From Bacteroidales bacterium (lineage in GTDB: Bacteria; Bacteroidota; Bacteroidia; Bacteroidales; JAOZMU01), in NCBI GenBank assembly GCA_029934165.1, contig JAOZMU010000057.1, positions 1 through 11,519 of the forward strand: 11,519 nucleotides of DNA, given 5' to 3'. This document shows positions 1-9,100 of this stretch, piece after piece (position 1 is the first letter of the stretch; every line of letters begins with the position of its first letter). The notes beneath the pieces are model-generated. The model searched no databases. It worked only from the letters and a program-made list of their open reading frames with translations, and had not been told where the DNA came from. Position numbers and translations under genes: made by a program.

Positions 1-171
1 ATTAACTCGCTGTTAATCAAAATGGTGCAATCTGGTTTTTGCAAGTTGGGTTAAATAATTTTAGTTGAACAAAAAGTTCGTATATTTAAGATTTTCTGTT
101 TTTTATGACAAAAAATGTGAAAAAAAATGATGCGTCTGTTAAGTATTGTTAAAAACAAGTGAACTATTCCT

Positions 172-201
172 TTTGCAGAATGATAATTTTTTTTATATTT
201 G
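172..201 (+). promoter_or_regulatory. Bacteroidota-type promoter of SusCD unit 1
   Basis: The -7 element TATATTTG (194-201) matches the Bacteroidota consensus TAnnTTTG exactly, and a TTTG (172-175) lies 18 bases upstream where the -33 element belongs. Transcription would start near 206-208, giving a leader of about 47 nt before the ATG at 255. The promoter falls inside the upstream extension of the open frame, so it also decides the start codon of the transporter. The assignment rests on motif match and position only. Confidence 0.6.
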
Positions 202-254
202 ACGTGGATAATCTACTTATTAACGCAGTTTTTAACCTAAAAATCCAAAATTTT

Positions 255-3200
255 ATGAAAAAAATCATGATGCTGCTTGCATTTATCGGTCTTGTCGGTA
301 TGCAAGCATTTGCTCAAACAACTGTTACAGGGGAAGTAACCGGACCTGACGGTACGACAATTCCCGGAGTAACAATTCGTCCGAAAGGAAACCAATCGGT
401 AGGAACAATTACTGATATTGATGGGAAATACACTTTAAATGTTCCTGCGGGGTTTAATACCTTAGTTTTTTCGTACACTGGTATGAAACACAAAGAAATG
501 CCTATTTCAGGTAGTGTTATCAACATTGCAATGGAAACTGATGACATTGGTTTAGATGAAGTTATTGTAACAGCAGTTGGTATCTCGCGCGACAAAAAAG
601 CGTTAGGGTACTCTGTCCAGTCTGTAAGTAGCGAAGAATTGACAAAATCTGCAAATGCCGATGTTGTAAATTCTCTTTCTGCAAAAACAGCTGGTGTACA
701 AATTAACAGCTCGGGTGGTACTGCTGGTGCTTCTACTTATATCACAATTCGTGGAGCAGCCTCACTTTCGGGAAACAACCAACCACTTTTTGTAGTCGAT
801 GGTATCCCAATTAGTTCTGGCGAAGGTGGAGGAGGTAGTACGTATGATACTGAGGGTGTTGGCGCATCGTCTCGTACTATTGACATTAATCCTGACGATA
901 TTGAGACTTTAACAGTATTGAAAGGTGGAGCTGCAACTGCACTTTACGGGCTTCAAGCTGCCAACGGCGCAATCGTTATTACCACTAAAAAAGGTAAAGC
1001 TGGACAAAAAATGGAAGTAAATTTCCATTCATCAGTAGCAATTGACCAACTTTCGCAAGTTCCGGAAATGCAACAAAAATATGCACAAGGAAACAATGGC
1101 GAATGGATGGGCGGATTTTCTCAATCTTGGGGACCAGAAATTGCAAACATGGAATATGACGGAGACGAAACTTACATTTGGGACCCGAACGGAAACTTAG
1201 TTCCTGCTGGAACAGGCAACGGAAAACCAGCTCAAGCGTATGATCAATTTGATTTCTTCCAAACAGGTATTACTCATAACAATAACGTAAGTATATCTGC
1301 TGGTAACGACAAATCAACATACTACTTCTCTGTTGGTAATATGACACAAGAAGGTGTCATTCCAAACAACGAATTTTCAAGAACTTCTATCCGTTTGAAT
1401 GCAACAACTAAACTTACAGATAAACTATCTACTGGCGCAAGCATGAGCTATGTTCACTCTGACGGTAATTTTATCCAACAAGGGTCAAACGTTTCTGGTG
1501 TTATGTTAGGTTTATTACGTACTCCTCCAACATTTGACAACTCTGCTGGATATAGATTCGCAGATGGTACACAAAGAAACTACCGTAACGGTGGTGGATA
1601 TGACAACCCATACTGGACTGCAAACATGAATTCATTTGACGATAGAGTTGACCGTTTTATTGGTAACTTAAACCTAAACTATGCTCTTGCAGAATGGATT
1701 AACATTACTTACAAAATCGGTACCGACTGGTATAGCCGTTCATTTCAAGATGTATTCGCTGTTGGCTCTCGCCAAAACACAGCTGGTTATATTGAAGAGT
1801 ATTCTCAATTTAAGCAAATCATCAACTCTGACTTACTTATTAACATAAGCAAAGATTTTTCTGACGACTTTAGAACTCGTATCACTTTAGGTCAAAACAT
1901 GTACCAAGAGAGCGGAAAATCAATGAATGGTATTGCCAATGGTTTATCTATTCCTGAGTTCTATCAGTTGAATAATACCACTGACCAAACCACAGCAAAG
2001 GGAGAATATAAATATCGTACAGCAGCATTTTTTGGTGATTTCCAAGCAGATTATAATAATATGTTGTTTGTAGGTATTACAGGTCGTGCCGAGTGGGCTA
2101 CTACCATGCCAGAAGATAACCTTGTTTCATTTTACCCATCTGTAAACACAGGTTTTATTTTCACAGAAATACCTGGCTTAAAAGACAATGCAACTCTTTC
2201 TTTTGGTAAATTAAGAGCATCTTGGTCTAAAACGGCAAACATTGCAGGTCCGTACAGTACAGTAACAACTTACAATGCTGCCAGTACCGGCGATGGTTGG
2301 ACAGGCGGAAACTCTTTCCCATTCTTAGGTTATTCTGGATATGCAGTAGGCTATTTACTGGGTAACTCCGATTTGAAACATGAATCAATGACAACTTTTG
2401 AAGTTGGTGCAGAACTAAAGTTTTGGTTAAATCGTTTTAGCATTGATGTTGCTTACTTTAAAAATGAAAATGCCGACTTGTTAATGCAAGTACCTGTTGC
2501 AACTTCTTCAGGATACGATAACGTATATATGAATGCAGGAACAATGGAGAGTGAAGGTATTGAGCTTATGATAGGCGCAACACCAATCAAATTTAACGGA
2601 ATTGAGTGGAATATAAATGTTAATTTCACACAATTGAAAAACCCTGTAACAGAACTAGCTGAAGGCGTTGAAAATTTATTCCTCGGTGGATTTACTGACC
2701 CTCAAATTCGTGCTGTTGAAGGTATGGAATACCGTTCTATTTTCGGATACGATTGGTATCGTGATGAGCAAGGTCGTGTTTTATTGAACGATGACCCAAC
2801 AGATGGATATCCAGATGGTTTCCCAATGACCGATGAGCGTGAAATGATTTCTCTTGGTACTGTTAATCCAGATTGGACAGCAAACATTGGCAATACTGTT
2901 TCTTATAAAGGACTTTCTTTCTCTTTCCTATTCGACATCAAAAAAGGTGGTAAAATGTACAACGGAACACGTTTTACAATGAACACTTTTGGTACTTCTA
3001 TGGAAACTATCGACCGTGATGTTACTTATAACGGAAACGGAACTATCAACTTCACAGAAACTCCATCACAAAACGTAGTTGTTTATGAAGGTGTATTCGG
3101 ACATTTAGATGGTGATGATAATCCTGTATCCAATGGTGTAACAAACACTGCTCAAGTAGTAAACGACCAAGATTGGTTCCAAGGTCAAGGTGGTAACTTT

Positions 3201-3476
3201 GGTGGTGGTGCAACTGCTGCTGCAATAGAAGATGCTGGTTGGGTTCGCTTACGTGAGGTTTCTATCGCTTACAAATTGCCAAAAACACTTCTTTCTAAAA
3301 CATTCATCAAAAATGCTTCTATTTATGCAACAGGTCGTAACCTTTGGGTACGCACTGCATACTCAGGAATTGACCCAGAAACAAGTCTGACTGGTGCAAC
3401 CAACGGACAGGGTATGGATTATTTCAATATGCCTGGTACTAAGGCTTATATTTTTGGTGTTAAATTAACGTTCTAA
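255..3476 (+). CDS. SusC/RagA-like TonB-dependent outer-membrane transporter (unit 1)
   Basis: This 1073-residue protein is a TonB-dependent beta-barrel transporter of the SusC/RagA family, which imports oligosaccharides, peptides or similar oligomers across the outer membrane using energy passed on by TonB. A signal peptide ends in AFA-Q, with cleavage after residue 20. Next come a carboxypeptidase-regulatory-like domain (about 22-95), a TonB box LDEVIVTAVG (100-109), and a plug (about 115-247) with the SusC signature GNNQPLFVVDG (173-183) and the plug end VLKGGAATALYG (221-232). The rest is barrel, including WVRLREVSIAY (996-1006) and the C-terminal strand ending in LTF. There is no STN domain, so direct signalling to an anti-sigma factor is unlikely. 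The frame is open back to 159, but the start at 255 is preferred because it begins the signal peptide and a promoter lies at 172-201. It is the first gene of an operon with the SusD-like gene downstream. The substrate is unknown. Confidence 0.95.
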   Translation: MKKIMMLLAFIGLVGMQAFAQTTVTGEVTGPDGTTIPGVTIRPKGNQSVGTITDIDGKYTLNVPAGFNTLVFSYTGMKHKEMPISGSVINIAMETDDIGLDEVIVTAVGISRDKKALGYSVQSVSSEELTKSANADVVNSLSAKTAGVQINSSGGTAGASTYITIRGAASLSGNNQPLFVVDGIPISSGEGGGGSTYDTEGVGASSRTIDINPDDIETLTVLKGGAATALYGLQAANGAIVITTKKGKAGQKMEVNFHSSVAIDQLSQVPEMQQKYAQGNNGEWMGGFSQSWGPEIANMEYDGDETYIWDPNGNLVPAGTGNGKPAQAYDQFDFFQTGITHNNNVSISAGNDKSTYYFSVGNMTQEGVIPNNEFSRTSIRLNATTKLTDKLSTGASMSYVHSDGNFIQQGSNVSGVMLGLLRTPPTFDNSAGYRFADGTQRNYRNGGGYDNPYWTANMNSFDDRVDRFIGNLNLNYALAEWINITYKIGTDWYSRSFQDVFAVGSRQNTAGYIEEYSQFKQIINSDLLINISKDFSDDFRTRITLGQNMYQESGKSMNGIANGLSIPEFYQLNNTTDQTTAKGEYKYRTAAFFGDFQADYNNMLFVGITGRAEWATTMPEDNLVSFYPSVNTGFIFTEIPGLKDNATLSFGKLRASWSKTANIAGPYSTVTTYNAASTGDGWTGGNSFPFLGYSGYAVGYLLGNSDLKHESMTTFEVGAELKFWLNRFSIDVAYFKNENADLLMQVPVATSSGYDNVYMNAGTMESEGIELMIGATPIKFNGIEWNINVNFTQLKNPVTELAEGVENLFLGGFTDPQIRAVEGMEYRSIFGYDWYRDEQGRVLLNDDPTDGYPDGFPMTDEREMISLGTVNPDWTANIGNTVSYKGLSFSFLFDIKKGGKMYNGTRFTMNTFGTSMETIDRDVTYNGNGTINFTETPSQNVVVYEGVFGHLDGDDNPVSNGVTNTAQVVNDQDWFQGQGGNFGGGATAAAIEDAGWVRLREVSIAYKLPKTLLSKTFIKNASIYATGRNLWVRTAYSGIDPETSLTGATNGQGMDYFNMPGTKAYIFGVKLTF

Positions 3477-3488
3477 TATTGCAAGAAC

Positions 3489-3514
3489 AGAGTGTAAAAA
3501 TCAATAGACACTTT
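3489..3514 (+). other. Weak hairpin just after the unit 1 susC-like gene
   Basis: AGAGTGT (3489-3495) can pair with ACACTTT (3508-3514) in a 7-bp stem with one G-T wobble and a 12-nt loop, starting 12 bases after the susC-like stop codon. There is no following T-run, so it is not a terminator. It might protect the 3' end of the transporter message if the transcript is cut in this 122-base gap, or it may be chance in AT-rich DNA. Confidence 0.2.
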
Positions 3515-3562
3515 AAAAATTGTTATTGGCATAATTATTAACACTATACATTTACTAATAAT

Positions 3563-3575
3563 AGCACAATGTGCT
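3563..3575. promoter_or_regulatory. Perfect palindrome in the susC-susD gap, possible protein-binding site
   Basis: AGCACA-A-TGTGCT is a perfect 6-bp inverted repeat around a single central base, located 23 bases before the ATG of the SusD-like gene. A one-base spacer is too short for an RNA hairpin loop, so if it is functional it would more likely bind a dimeric regulator on DNA. I found no convincing promoter next to it. It could be chance. Confidence 0.25.
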
Positions 3576-3598
3576 TTAAATTATAAATATAGTTCATT

Positions 3599-4987
3599 AT
3601 GAAAAAATCAAATAAATTCAGTATTTTAAGTATGTTCTTGATACTGACCCTCTTTTTTGGAGGTTGTGACTCATGGATCGACACAGATTTGAACAAAGAT
3701 CCAGACGCACCAGTAGTTGTTCCTATGGAGCTCATTGTACCATCTTTCCAAGCTGATATGGCTTACGATTTAGGTGGAAACGATGCAGTAAGGGTTACAG
3801 CAATTTGGATGCAACAACTCGAAGGTGTTTCGCGTCAATCACATTCAGAATCAATGTATCAATATACACCATCAAACTGTAACAATCTGTGGAACAGTGC
3901 CTATGCAGGCGAAATGATGGATATGGTTCGTGTTATCGAACTTGCAGGCGAACAAAATTCACCTCATTATGCAGGTGTTGCTAAAGTTTGTCTTGCAAAT
4001 ACCTTAGGTATGGTTACTAACCTTTGGGGCAGCATACCTTACTCTGACGCATTCAAAGGTGCTGATTTTAATCTTCAGCCTCTTTTTGATACGCAGCAAG
4101 AGATTTATGCTTCAATGGATGTATTACTAACAGAGGCAATTGCAGATTTGCAAAATGCTGATAATGCAGTAGCTCTTAGCGGAGATATGATGCTTGGTGA
4201 TAATGTAGATGCTTGGGTTAAAGTTGCTTATGCTTTGAAAGCACGCTTTGCTTTACAATTGTCGAAAGTCAATAACAATGCAGCATATACAGATGCCTTA
4301 GCTAACCTTAGCAATGCAATGACATCTAGCGCAGATGATTTTCAATTAACATTTGGAGCAACAGTAAGTGGAGCTTCGCCATTATACCAATTTATGGACG
4401 AACGTACTGACGTTAGAATGGCTGAACCATTTGTAGAGGCATTGAAAGCCGTTGAAGACCCACGCTTAGGGTTTTATTGCGATTCACTTGAAGATGGTAC
4501 ATATATTGGCTCTGGAATTCATGCTCAAAACGCGGACGCTTCATGGCCTGGCTCTTATGTAGCTGCAATGGATGCAACAGTTACTTTTATGTCTTTTGTT
4601 GAACAAAAATTTATCGAAGCAGAAGCAAATTTCGCTTTAGGAAATCCTACAGAAGCACTTCAAGCATATAAAGATGCAGTAGCTGCCTCAATGACTGATG
4701 TTACCGGCGATGCGCAAGCAGATTGGTTAGATGCAAACATAAACACAGAAACAGAATCTACTTTGACTCTTGAAAAAATCATGACTCAAAAATCTGTTGC
4801 TCTTTTCGGACAAATGCAAGTTTATAGCGATTTCCGTAGAACGGGATTACCAGCTGTAACCCCTGGTCCAGATGCAACCAGCGAATTACCACGCCGTTAT
4901 CCATATCCACAAGAAGAACAAACGTATAATAGTAACTGTCCTTCTGGCGTTAGTATGAACGACCGTTTGTGGTGGGATGCACAGTAA
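3599..4987 (+). CDS. SusD-like surface lipoprotein, SusD-like_2 type (unit 1)
   Basis: This 462-residue protein is the likely substrate-binding lid of the transporter encoded just upstream. It is made as a lipoprotein: a hydrophobic leader runs into FFGGC, with Cys23 as the predicted lipidated residue. The body fits the SusD-like_2 branch of the SusD/RagB family rather than the classical one: WGSIPYSDAF (143-152), PLFDTQQEIYASMDVLL (161-177), the helix with DAWVKVAYALKARFALQLS (204-222), a TPR-like segment EAEANFALGNPTEALQAY (340-357), and the C-terminal signature QMQVYSDFRRTGLP (405-418) followed by RRYPYPQEEQTYN (432-444). Length is normal for the family. The subfamily is assigned from remembered motifs. 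The gene lies 122 bases after the transporter gene and 35 bases before the next lipoprotein gene, so it is probably part of one operon. The ligand cannot be predicted. Confidence 0.92.
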   Translation: MKKSNKFSILSMFLILTLFFGGCDSWIDTDLNKDPDAPVVVPMELIVPSFQADMAYDLGGNDAVRVTAIWMQQLEGVSRQSHSESMYQYTPSNCNNLWNSAYAGEMMDMVRVIELAGEQNSPHYAGVAKVCLANTLGMVTNLWGSIPYSDAFKGADFNLQPLFDTQQEIYASMDVLLTEAIADLQNADNAVALSGDMMLGDNVDAWVKVAYALKARFALQLSKVNNNAAYTDALANLSNAMTSSADDFQLTFGATVSGASPLYQFMDERTDVRMAEPFVEALKAVEDPRLGFYCDSLEDGTYIGSGIHAQNADASWPGSYVAAMDATVTFMSFVEQKFIEAEANFALGNPTEALQAYKDAVAASMTDVTGDAQADWLDANINTETESTLTLEKIMTQKSVALFGQMQVYSDFRRTGLPAVTPGPDATSELPRRYPYPQEEQTYNSNCPSGVSMNDRLWWDAQ

Positions 4988-5022
4988 ATTTTTATTAATT
5001 AATTAAATTCAAATAGTAAATT

Positions 5023-6024
5023 ATGAAAAGATTATTTAGTATATTAACATTCGTTCTTTTCACCGCAGTGCTGTTCTCATCATGCGAAGAAAGAGAATTT
5101 ATGTATGGCTCACCAGATCAAAGTGCTACTGCCTATGTTCAATTTGTTTCGGGCTCTGCTTCATTTGAGATGATGAAACTAGATGCAAGTGGCGTTGCTG
5201 CAGATGGTATAGAAACTATTGATGTAAAGGTGGTCGGACCTGTTTTAGATGCAAGTGTAACAGTTGGTTTTATAGTAGATTCAGTAGTTTCTGCTGCTGG
5301 TTATAATGGAAATGAGTTCTCATTTTCGGCACAATCTTTCACAATTCCTACTGGTGAAAGTTACGGAAGTGTAGATATTACGTTAGTAAATGCTAATATG
5401 GCTCTCGAAACTACTTATTCTGTTTACATTTCTCTGCAAACTGGTGGATTGCCTTTGATGGAAAATACAACACAAATGCAAATTGACTTGTTTAAGAAAG
5501 ACTATTGCCCTTGGATGATTGCTGATTTCCTTGGAGAGTATGATGTTACATACGAAAGTAATAACAGTGGTTCAGTTACCGAAACGTGGACAATCTCTCA
5601 AGGCGAAGGCGATACTTTATTGTTTGATGGATTTTGGTATGGTGGTCCTGTTGCAGTATGGGGAGAAACTATGGTAGATAAAGTTGCTACAAAAGTAGTT
5701 GTTGATACCACTGACAAAGCGAATCCATATTTTTCCATACCTCTTAATGAAGGTGATATTCCTCAGTACTTAAATTCCTCAACAGATGGAACTGATGTTT
5801 ATGATTATTTTGTTGTAGATTTGAATACGTTCACTGCTACAACTGATTATGATTGGAAATTGAAGTATTGTGATAGAACGCTTCAAGTTCATTGGGCTGC
5901 TGTTCCAAGCGATTTTTCACTTGGGTATTATGACTATCAATCAATAGAAATTGATTACAGTAGTAAGAAAATAGCTATTAGTAATAAAACTGGCTTTCTT
6001 TTCGGTTTTAATCAAGTAAAATAG
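5023..6024 (+). CDS. Two-domain accessory surface lipoprotein (unit 1)
   Basis: A 333-residue predicted lipoprotein: the leader ends in LFSSC, with Cys21 as the lipidated residue, followed by acidic CEERE, as is common for surface-exposed Bacteroidota lipoproteins. Residues about 35-155 look like an all-beta domain of the kind found in DUF1735/DUF4843-type proteins of Sus loci, with the segment FTIPTGESYGSVDI (106-119). This domain is shared with the lipoprotein that ends unit 2. Residues about 160-333 form a second beta-rich domain beginning CPWMIADFLGEYDVTYES (162-179), rich in aromatic residues, which can bind sugars. Cys162 and Cys283 could form a disulfide. By position as last gene after SusC and SusD, it is plausibly a surface substrate-binding helper, but I do not recognise a precise family and no enzymatic motif is visible. 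A strong terminator follows. Confidence 0.8.
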   Translation: MKRLFSILTFVLFTAVLFSSCEEREFMYGSPDQSATAYVQFVSGSASFEMMKLDASGVAADGIETIDVKVVGPVLDASVTVGFIVDSVVSAAGYNGNEFSFSAQSFTIPTGESYGSVDITLVNANMALETTYSVYISLQTGGLPLMENTTQMQIDLFKKDYCPWMIADFLGEYDVTYESNNSGSVTETWTISQGEGDTLLFDGFWYGGPVAVWGETMVDKVATKVVVDTTDKANPYFSIPLNEGDIPQYLNSSTDGTDVYDYFVVDLNTFTATTDYDWKLKYCDRTLQVHWAAVPSDFSLGYYDYQSIEIDYSSKKIAISNKTGFLFGFNQVK

Positions 6025-6048
6025 TTTCTTTTATCTAAATAATTTAAA

Positions 6049-6077
6049 AGAGCTTCCTTTTGGGAGGCTCTTTTTTT
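6049..6077 (+). terminator. Rho-independent terminator of unit 1
   Basis: AGAGCTTCCT (6049-6058) pairs with GGGAGGCTCT (6062-6071) in a 10-bp stem with two G-T wobbles and a 3-nt loop. A run of six further T bases follows, and A bases before the stem can extend the pairing. It lies 24 bases after the stop codon of the accessory lipoprotein gene and clearly closes unit 1. Confidence 0.9.
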
Positions 6078-6106
6078 GTTTTATGCAGATTTAGCATAGT
6101 TTATAT

Positions 6107-6137
6107 TTTATTAACATAACTATTCTTTGTAATTTTG
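6107..6137 (+). promoter_or_regulatory. Bacteroidota-type promoter of SusCD unit 2
   Basis: The -7 element TAATTTTG (6130-6137) matches TAnnTTTG exactly. TTTA (6107-6110), three of four matches to the -33 TTTG, lies 19 bases upstream. Transcription would start near 6142-6144, giving a leader of about 35 nt before the ATG at 6179. The promoter sits between the unit 1 terminator and the next transporter gene, which supports separate transcription of the two units. The leader itself contains a small inverted repeat (6150-6167). Confidence 0.6.
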
Positions 6138-6178
6138 TAGGGAAATAATTTATTGTTTAACCAATAACTCGTGGATTT

Positions 6179-9100
6179 ATGAAAAAAATTACAGCTATAC
6201 TTGCTCTGCTGCTTTTTACTAGCATGCAAGTTCTGTACGCTCAACGGACAATAACAGGTTCGGTTGTTGATGAAAAGGGCGAACCTTTAATCGGGGTTAA
6301 TATTATTACCAAAGAAGATGCTGGTAAAGGTACTGTTACCGATTTCGATGGAAAATTTTCATTGGCATTACCTGAAGGAACAACAGCATTGATTTTTAAG
6401 TTTTTAGGCTTCGAACAACAAGAGGTAACATTGGGCAGTTCGGACTTTTATAACATTACAATGGCTGTCTCAAGTGAAGAGATGGATGAAGTTATAATTA
6501 TTGGTTATGGTACCGAAAAGAAACGCGATGTTTCGGGTGCTATCTCCTCGGTTAGTGCCGAAGACCTCCAAAAACAACCAGTTCAAAGTATTGACAAAGC
6601 ACTACAAGGACGTGCTGCCGGTGTGCAGGTAACAACAAATAGCGGACTTCCAGGGTCGGCTGTATCTGTTCGTATCCGTGGTACAGGGTCTATCAATGCA
6701 AGTAACGAGCCATTGTATATCATTGATGGTGTGCAGGTTGAGTCTGGCGACCAATCAAGAATTTTGACATCATCTAACGCACTTTCCGCATTAAACCCAG
6801 AAGATATTGAGTCTATCGAAATCTTGAAAGATGGAGCTTCAGCTTCAATCTACGGTGCGCAAGCAGCAAATGGCGTTGTTATCATCACAACAAAGCGCGG
6901 TAAAGAAGGAAAAACAAACTTCTCTTTCAGTGCAACAAGTGGTTTTGTATCACAATCGAAAAGAATTGACGTGCTTAGCGGACCTGAGTTTGTCGAGCTG
7001 ACACTTGAGAGTTATTATAATCGCTCGGCGATTCAAGTTGGAACACAATTGAACCGTTACAATGTTCGGGGATACGATATTACAGACCCTAATGGAAATG
7101 GTATTCCATCAGAATTTGACTACTCAAACGTCCCATCTTACGATTGGCAAGATGCAGTTTTCCGTACCGGTGCATTACACGACTATCAAGTATCAGCAAG
7201 CGGTGGCGACGAAAAAACCTCTTTCTACGTTGCAGGCTCTTTCAACTCGCAAGAAGGACAAGTTATGGCTTCGGATTTTCAACGCTTGACTTTCCGTACA
7301 AACTTAAACCACAAAGTAAACGACCGTTTGAGCTTCGACCTCTCGACAAACGTTAGTAACACGCAACAAAACTCCCTTTCAGATGGAGCTTCTTTCAGAA
7401 ATCCATATAACTCTTCTTTAGGTATCGTTCCAACAAACTCAATATATAACGAAGATGGTAGTTTTAACGACCAATTAGTTGGAGTTTTTACTCACAACGT
7501 AATTGCAGAAAATACTTATGACAAACAATTTGGCGAAATTAACCAGTTGTTATTAAACATGGCAATAAACGTTTCAATCGTTGACGGATTACGCTATCGT
7601 GGTACATTTGGGCTAGATTTTTACGACATTATCGAAGACCAACGTTGGGACCCACGTATTGGCGATGGTAGAAACTACAATGGTTCTGTACAAGCATATA
7701 ACACAAGAAATATCAACCGACAAACAGACCATACACTTACTTACGCAAAAACTTTTGCCGACAGACACGAAGTAGAAGCATTGGCAGGTTTTAGCTGGAG
7801 ACACAGTAAAAGAAACACCATTTCTGCTTTGGGAACAGGGCTACCAAGTTACAAATTTACTATGCTTTATAGCACAAACACAGACCTCCAGAACGCTAGT
7901 GCAACCATGACAGAGTGGAAACTTGCAGGAGTATTTGGCAGACTGAAATATACTTTGGATAGAAAATATATCTTCAAAGCAACAGTTCGTCGAGACGGCT
8001 CTTCGCGTTTTGGAGAAGGTAATAAATGGGGCGTATTTCCATCTGGTAGTGCCGCATGGAGAATCTCGGAAGAAGAATTCATGAGTGGAATTAAAGACAA
8101 AACAGGCTTAGACAACTTCAAACTTCGTCTTAGCTATGGTATAACTGGTAACTCAGAAATCGGAAATTATAGCTCACTAGGTTTATATCTTGGTGGAGGC
8201 TCCTATGTCGGTGGAACAGGTATGTACCCTGCACAGATGGCAAATCCTGATTTGGGTTGGGAAGAAAGCGAAACTTGGGATATAGGTGTTGATATAGCAT
8301 TTGCACAAGGTCGTTACAGAACAACTATCGACTATTTTGTACGTAATACGTCCGAACTATTACTTAGCCGCCCTGTCCCTTCAACAACCGGATTTGAAAA
8401 TGTTTGGGAAAATGTTGGTGAAATGAAAAATAGTGGTATTGAAATTGAAGTTGGCGCAACAATTTTTGCTAAGAAAAACTTCAAATGGGACATAGACCTG
8501 AACTTCACATACAGTACAAACGAAGTTATCTCGTTACTTGATACAATTGAGTTTATTTATCAAGGCAGTTATAACTACGCACGCGTTGGAGACCCATATC
8601 CAACTTCTCGCTGGCGTCGTTGGGCTGGTGTAAACCCCGCAGATGGACGACCAATGTGGCTTGACCGAAGTGGTAATATCACTTACAACCCACTATCTGA
8701 CGACAGAATGTGGACAGGACAAACAAGTAATCCACCTTACTATGGAGGTATAACTTCTACATTCACTATTTTCAAAGATTTTGAAGTCTCTCTTTTCTTC
8801 CAACTCTCAGCAGGAAATTACCAGTACAATACAAATATGCAAATATTCGGCAACTCCGGTAACGACGGTAGCTTCAACTCCTACCAAAGCCAATACGACG
8901 ACCGTTGGAGAGTACCCGGTGATATGACTTGGGTAGCAAAACCAATGCGCTCAAACGGATATCAATATGGCGGACTCGACCCTGCTTATCCTTCAACACG
9001 CGATGTCGAAAAAATGGATTATATCAGATTGAAAAATATCGTAGTAACATATAATGTTCCTTCGACAATCTCCAAAAAACTCAAACTCTCTTCTATGCAA

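Noticed and set aside
1..54. Open frame from the left edge to a TAA at 52-54, possibly the tail of an upstream gene
   Set aside because: Only 17 codons are visible, with no recognisable motif and a reverse-strand frame of similar length over the same bases. It cannot be told from chance.
314..595. Reverse-strand open frame of 93 codons under the first transporter gene
   Set aside because: It lies opposite the conserved N-terminal domain of the transporter, has no independent start region, and is explained as a shadow of that gene.
3449..3456. TATTTTTG, a perfect match to the -7 promoter consensus near the end of the first transporter gene
   Set aside because: It is formed by the codons of the conserved C-terminal strand (Tyr-Ile-Phe-Gly) and has no TTTG at the -33 position, so coding constraint explains it.
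3544..3735. Reverse-strand open frame of 63 codons overlapping the SusD-like gene start
   Set aside because: It mostly mirrors the leader and first codons of the lipoprotein gene, with no promoter and no known motif.
7062..7356. Two overlapping + strand frames inside the second transporter gene
   Set aside because: They are out-of-frame readings of a well-supported 1017-residue SusC-like gene, with compositions unlike real proteins and no internal start signals.
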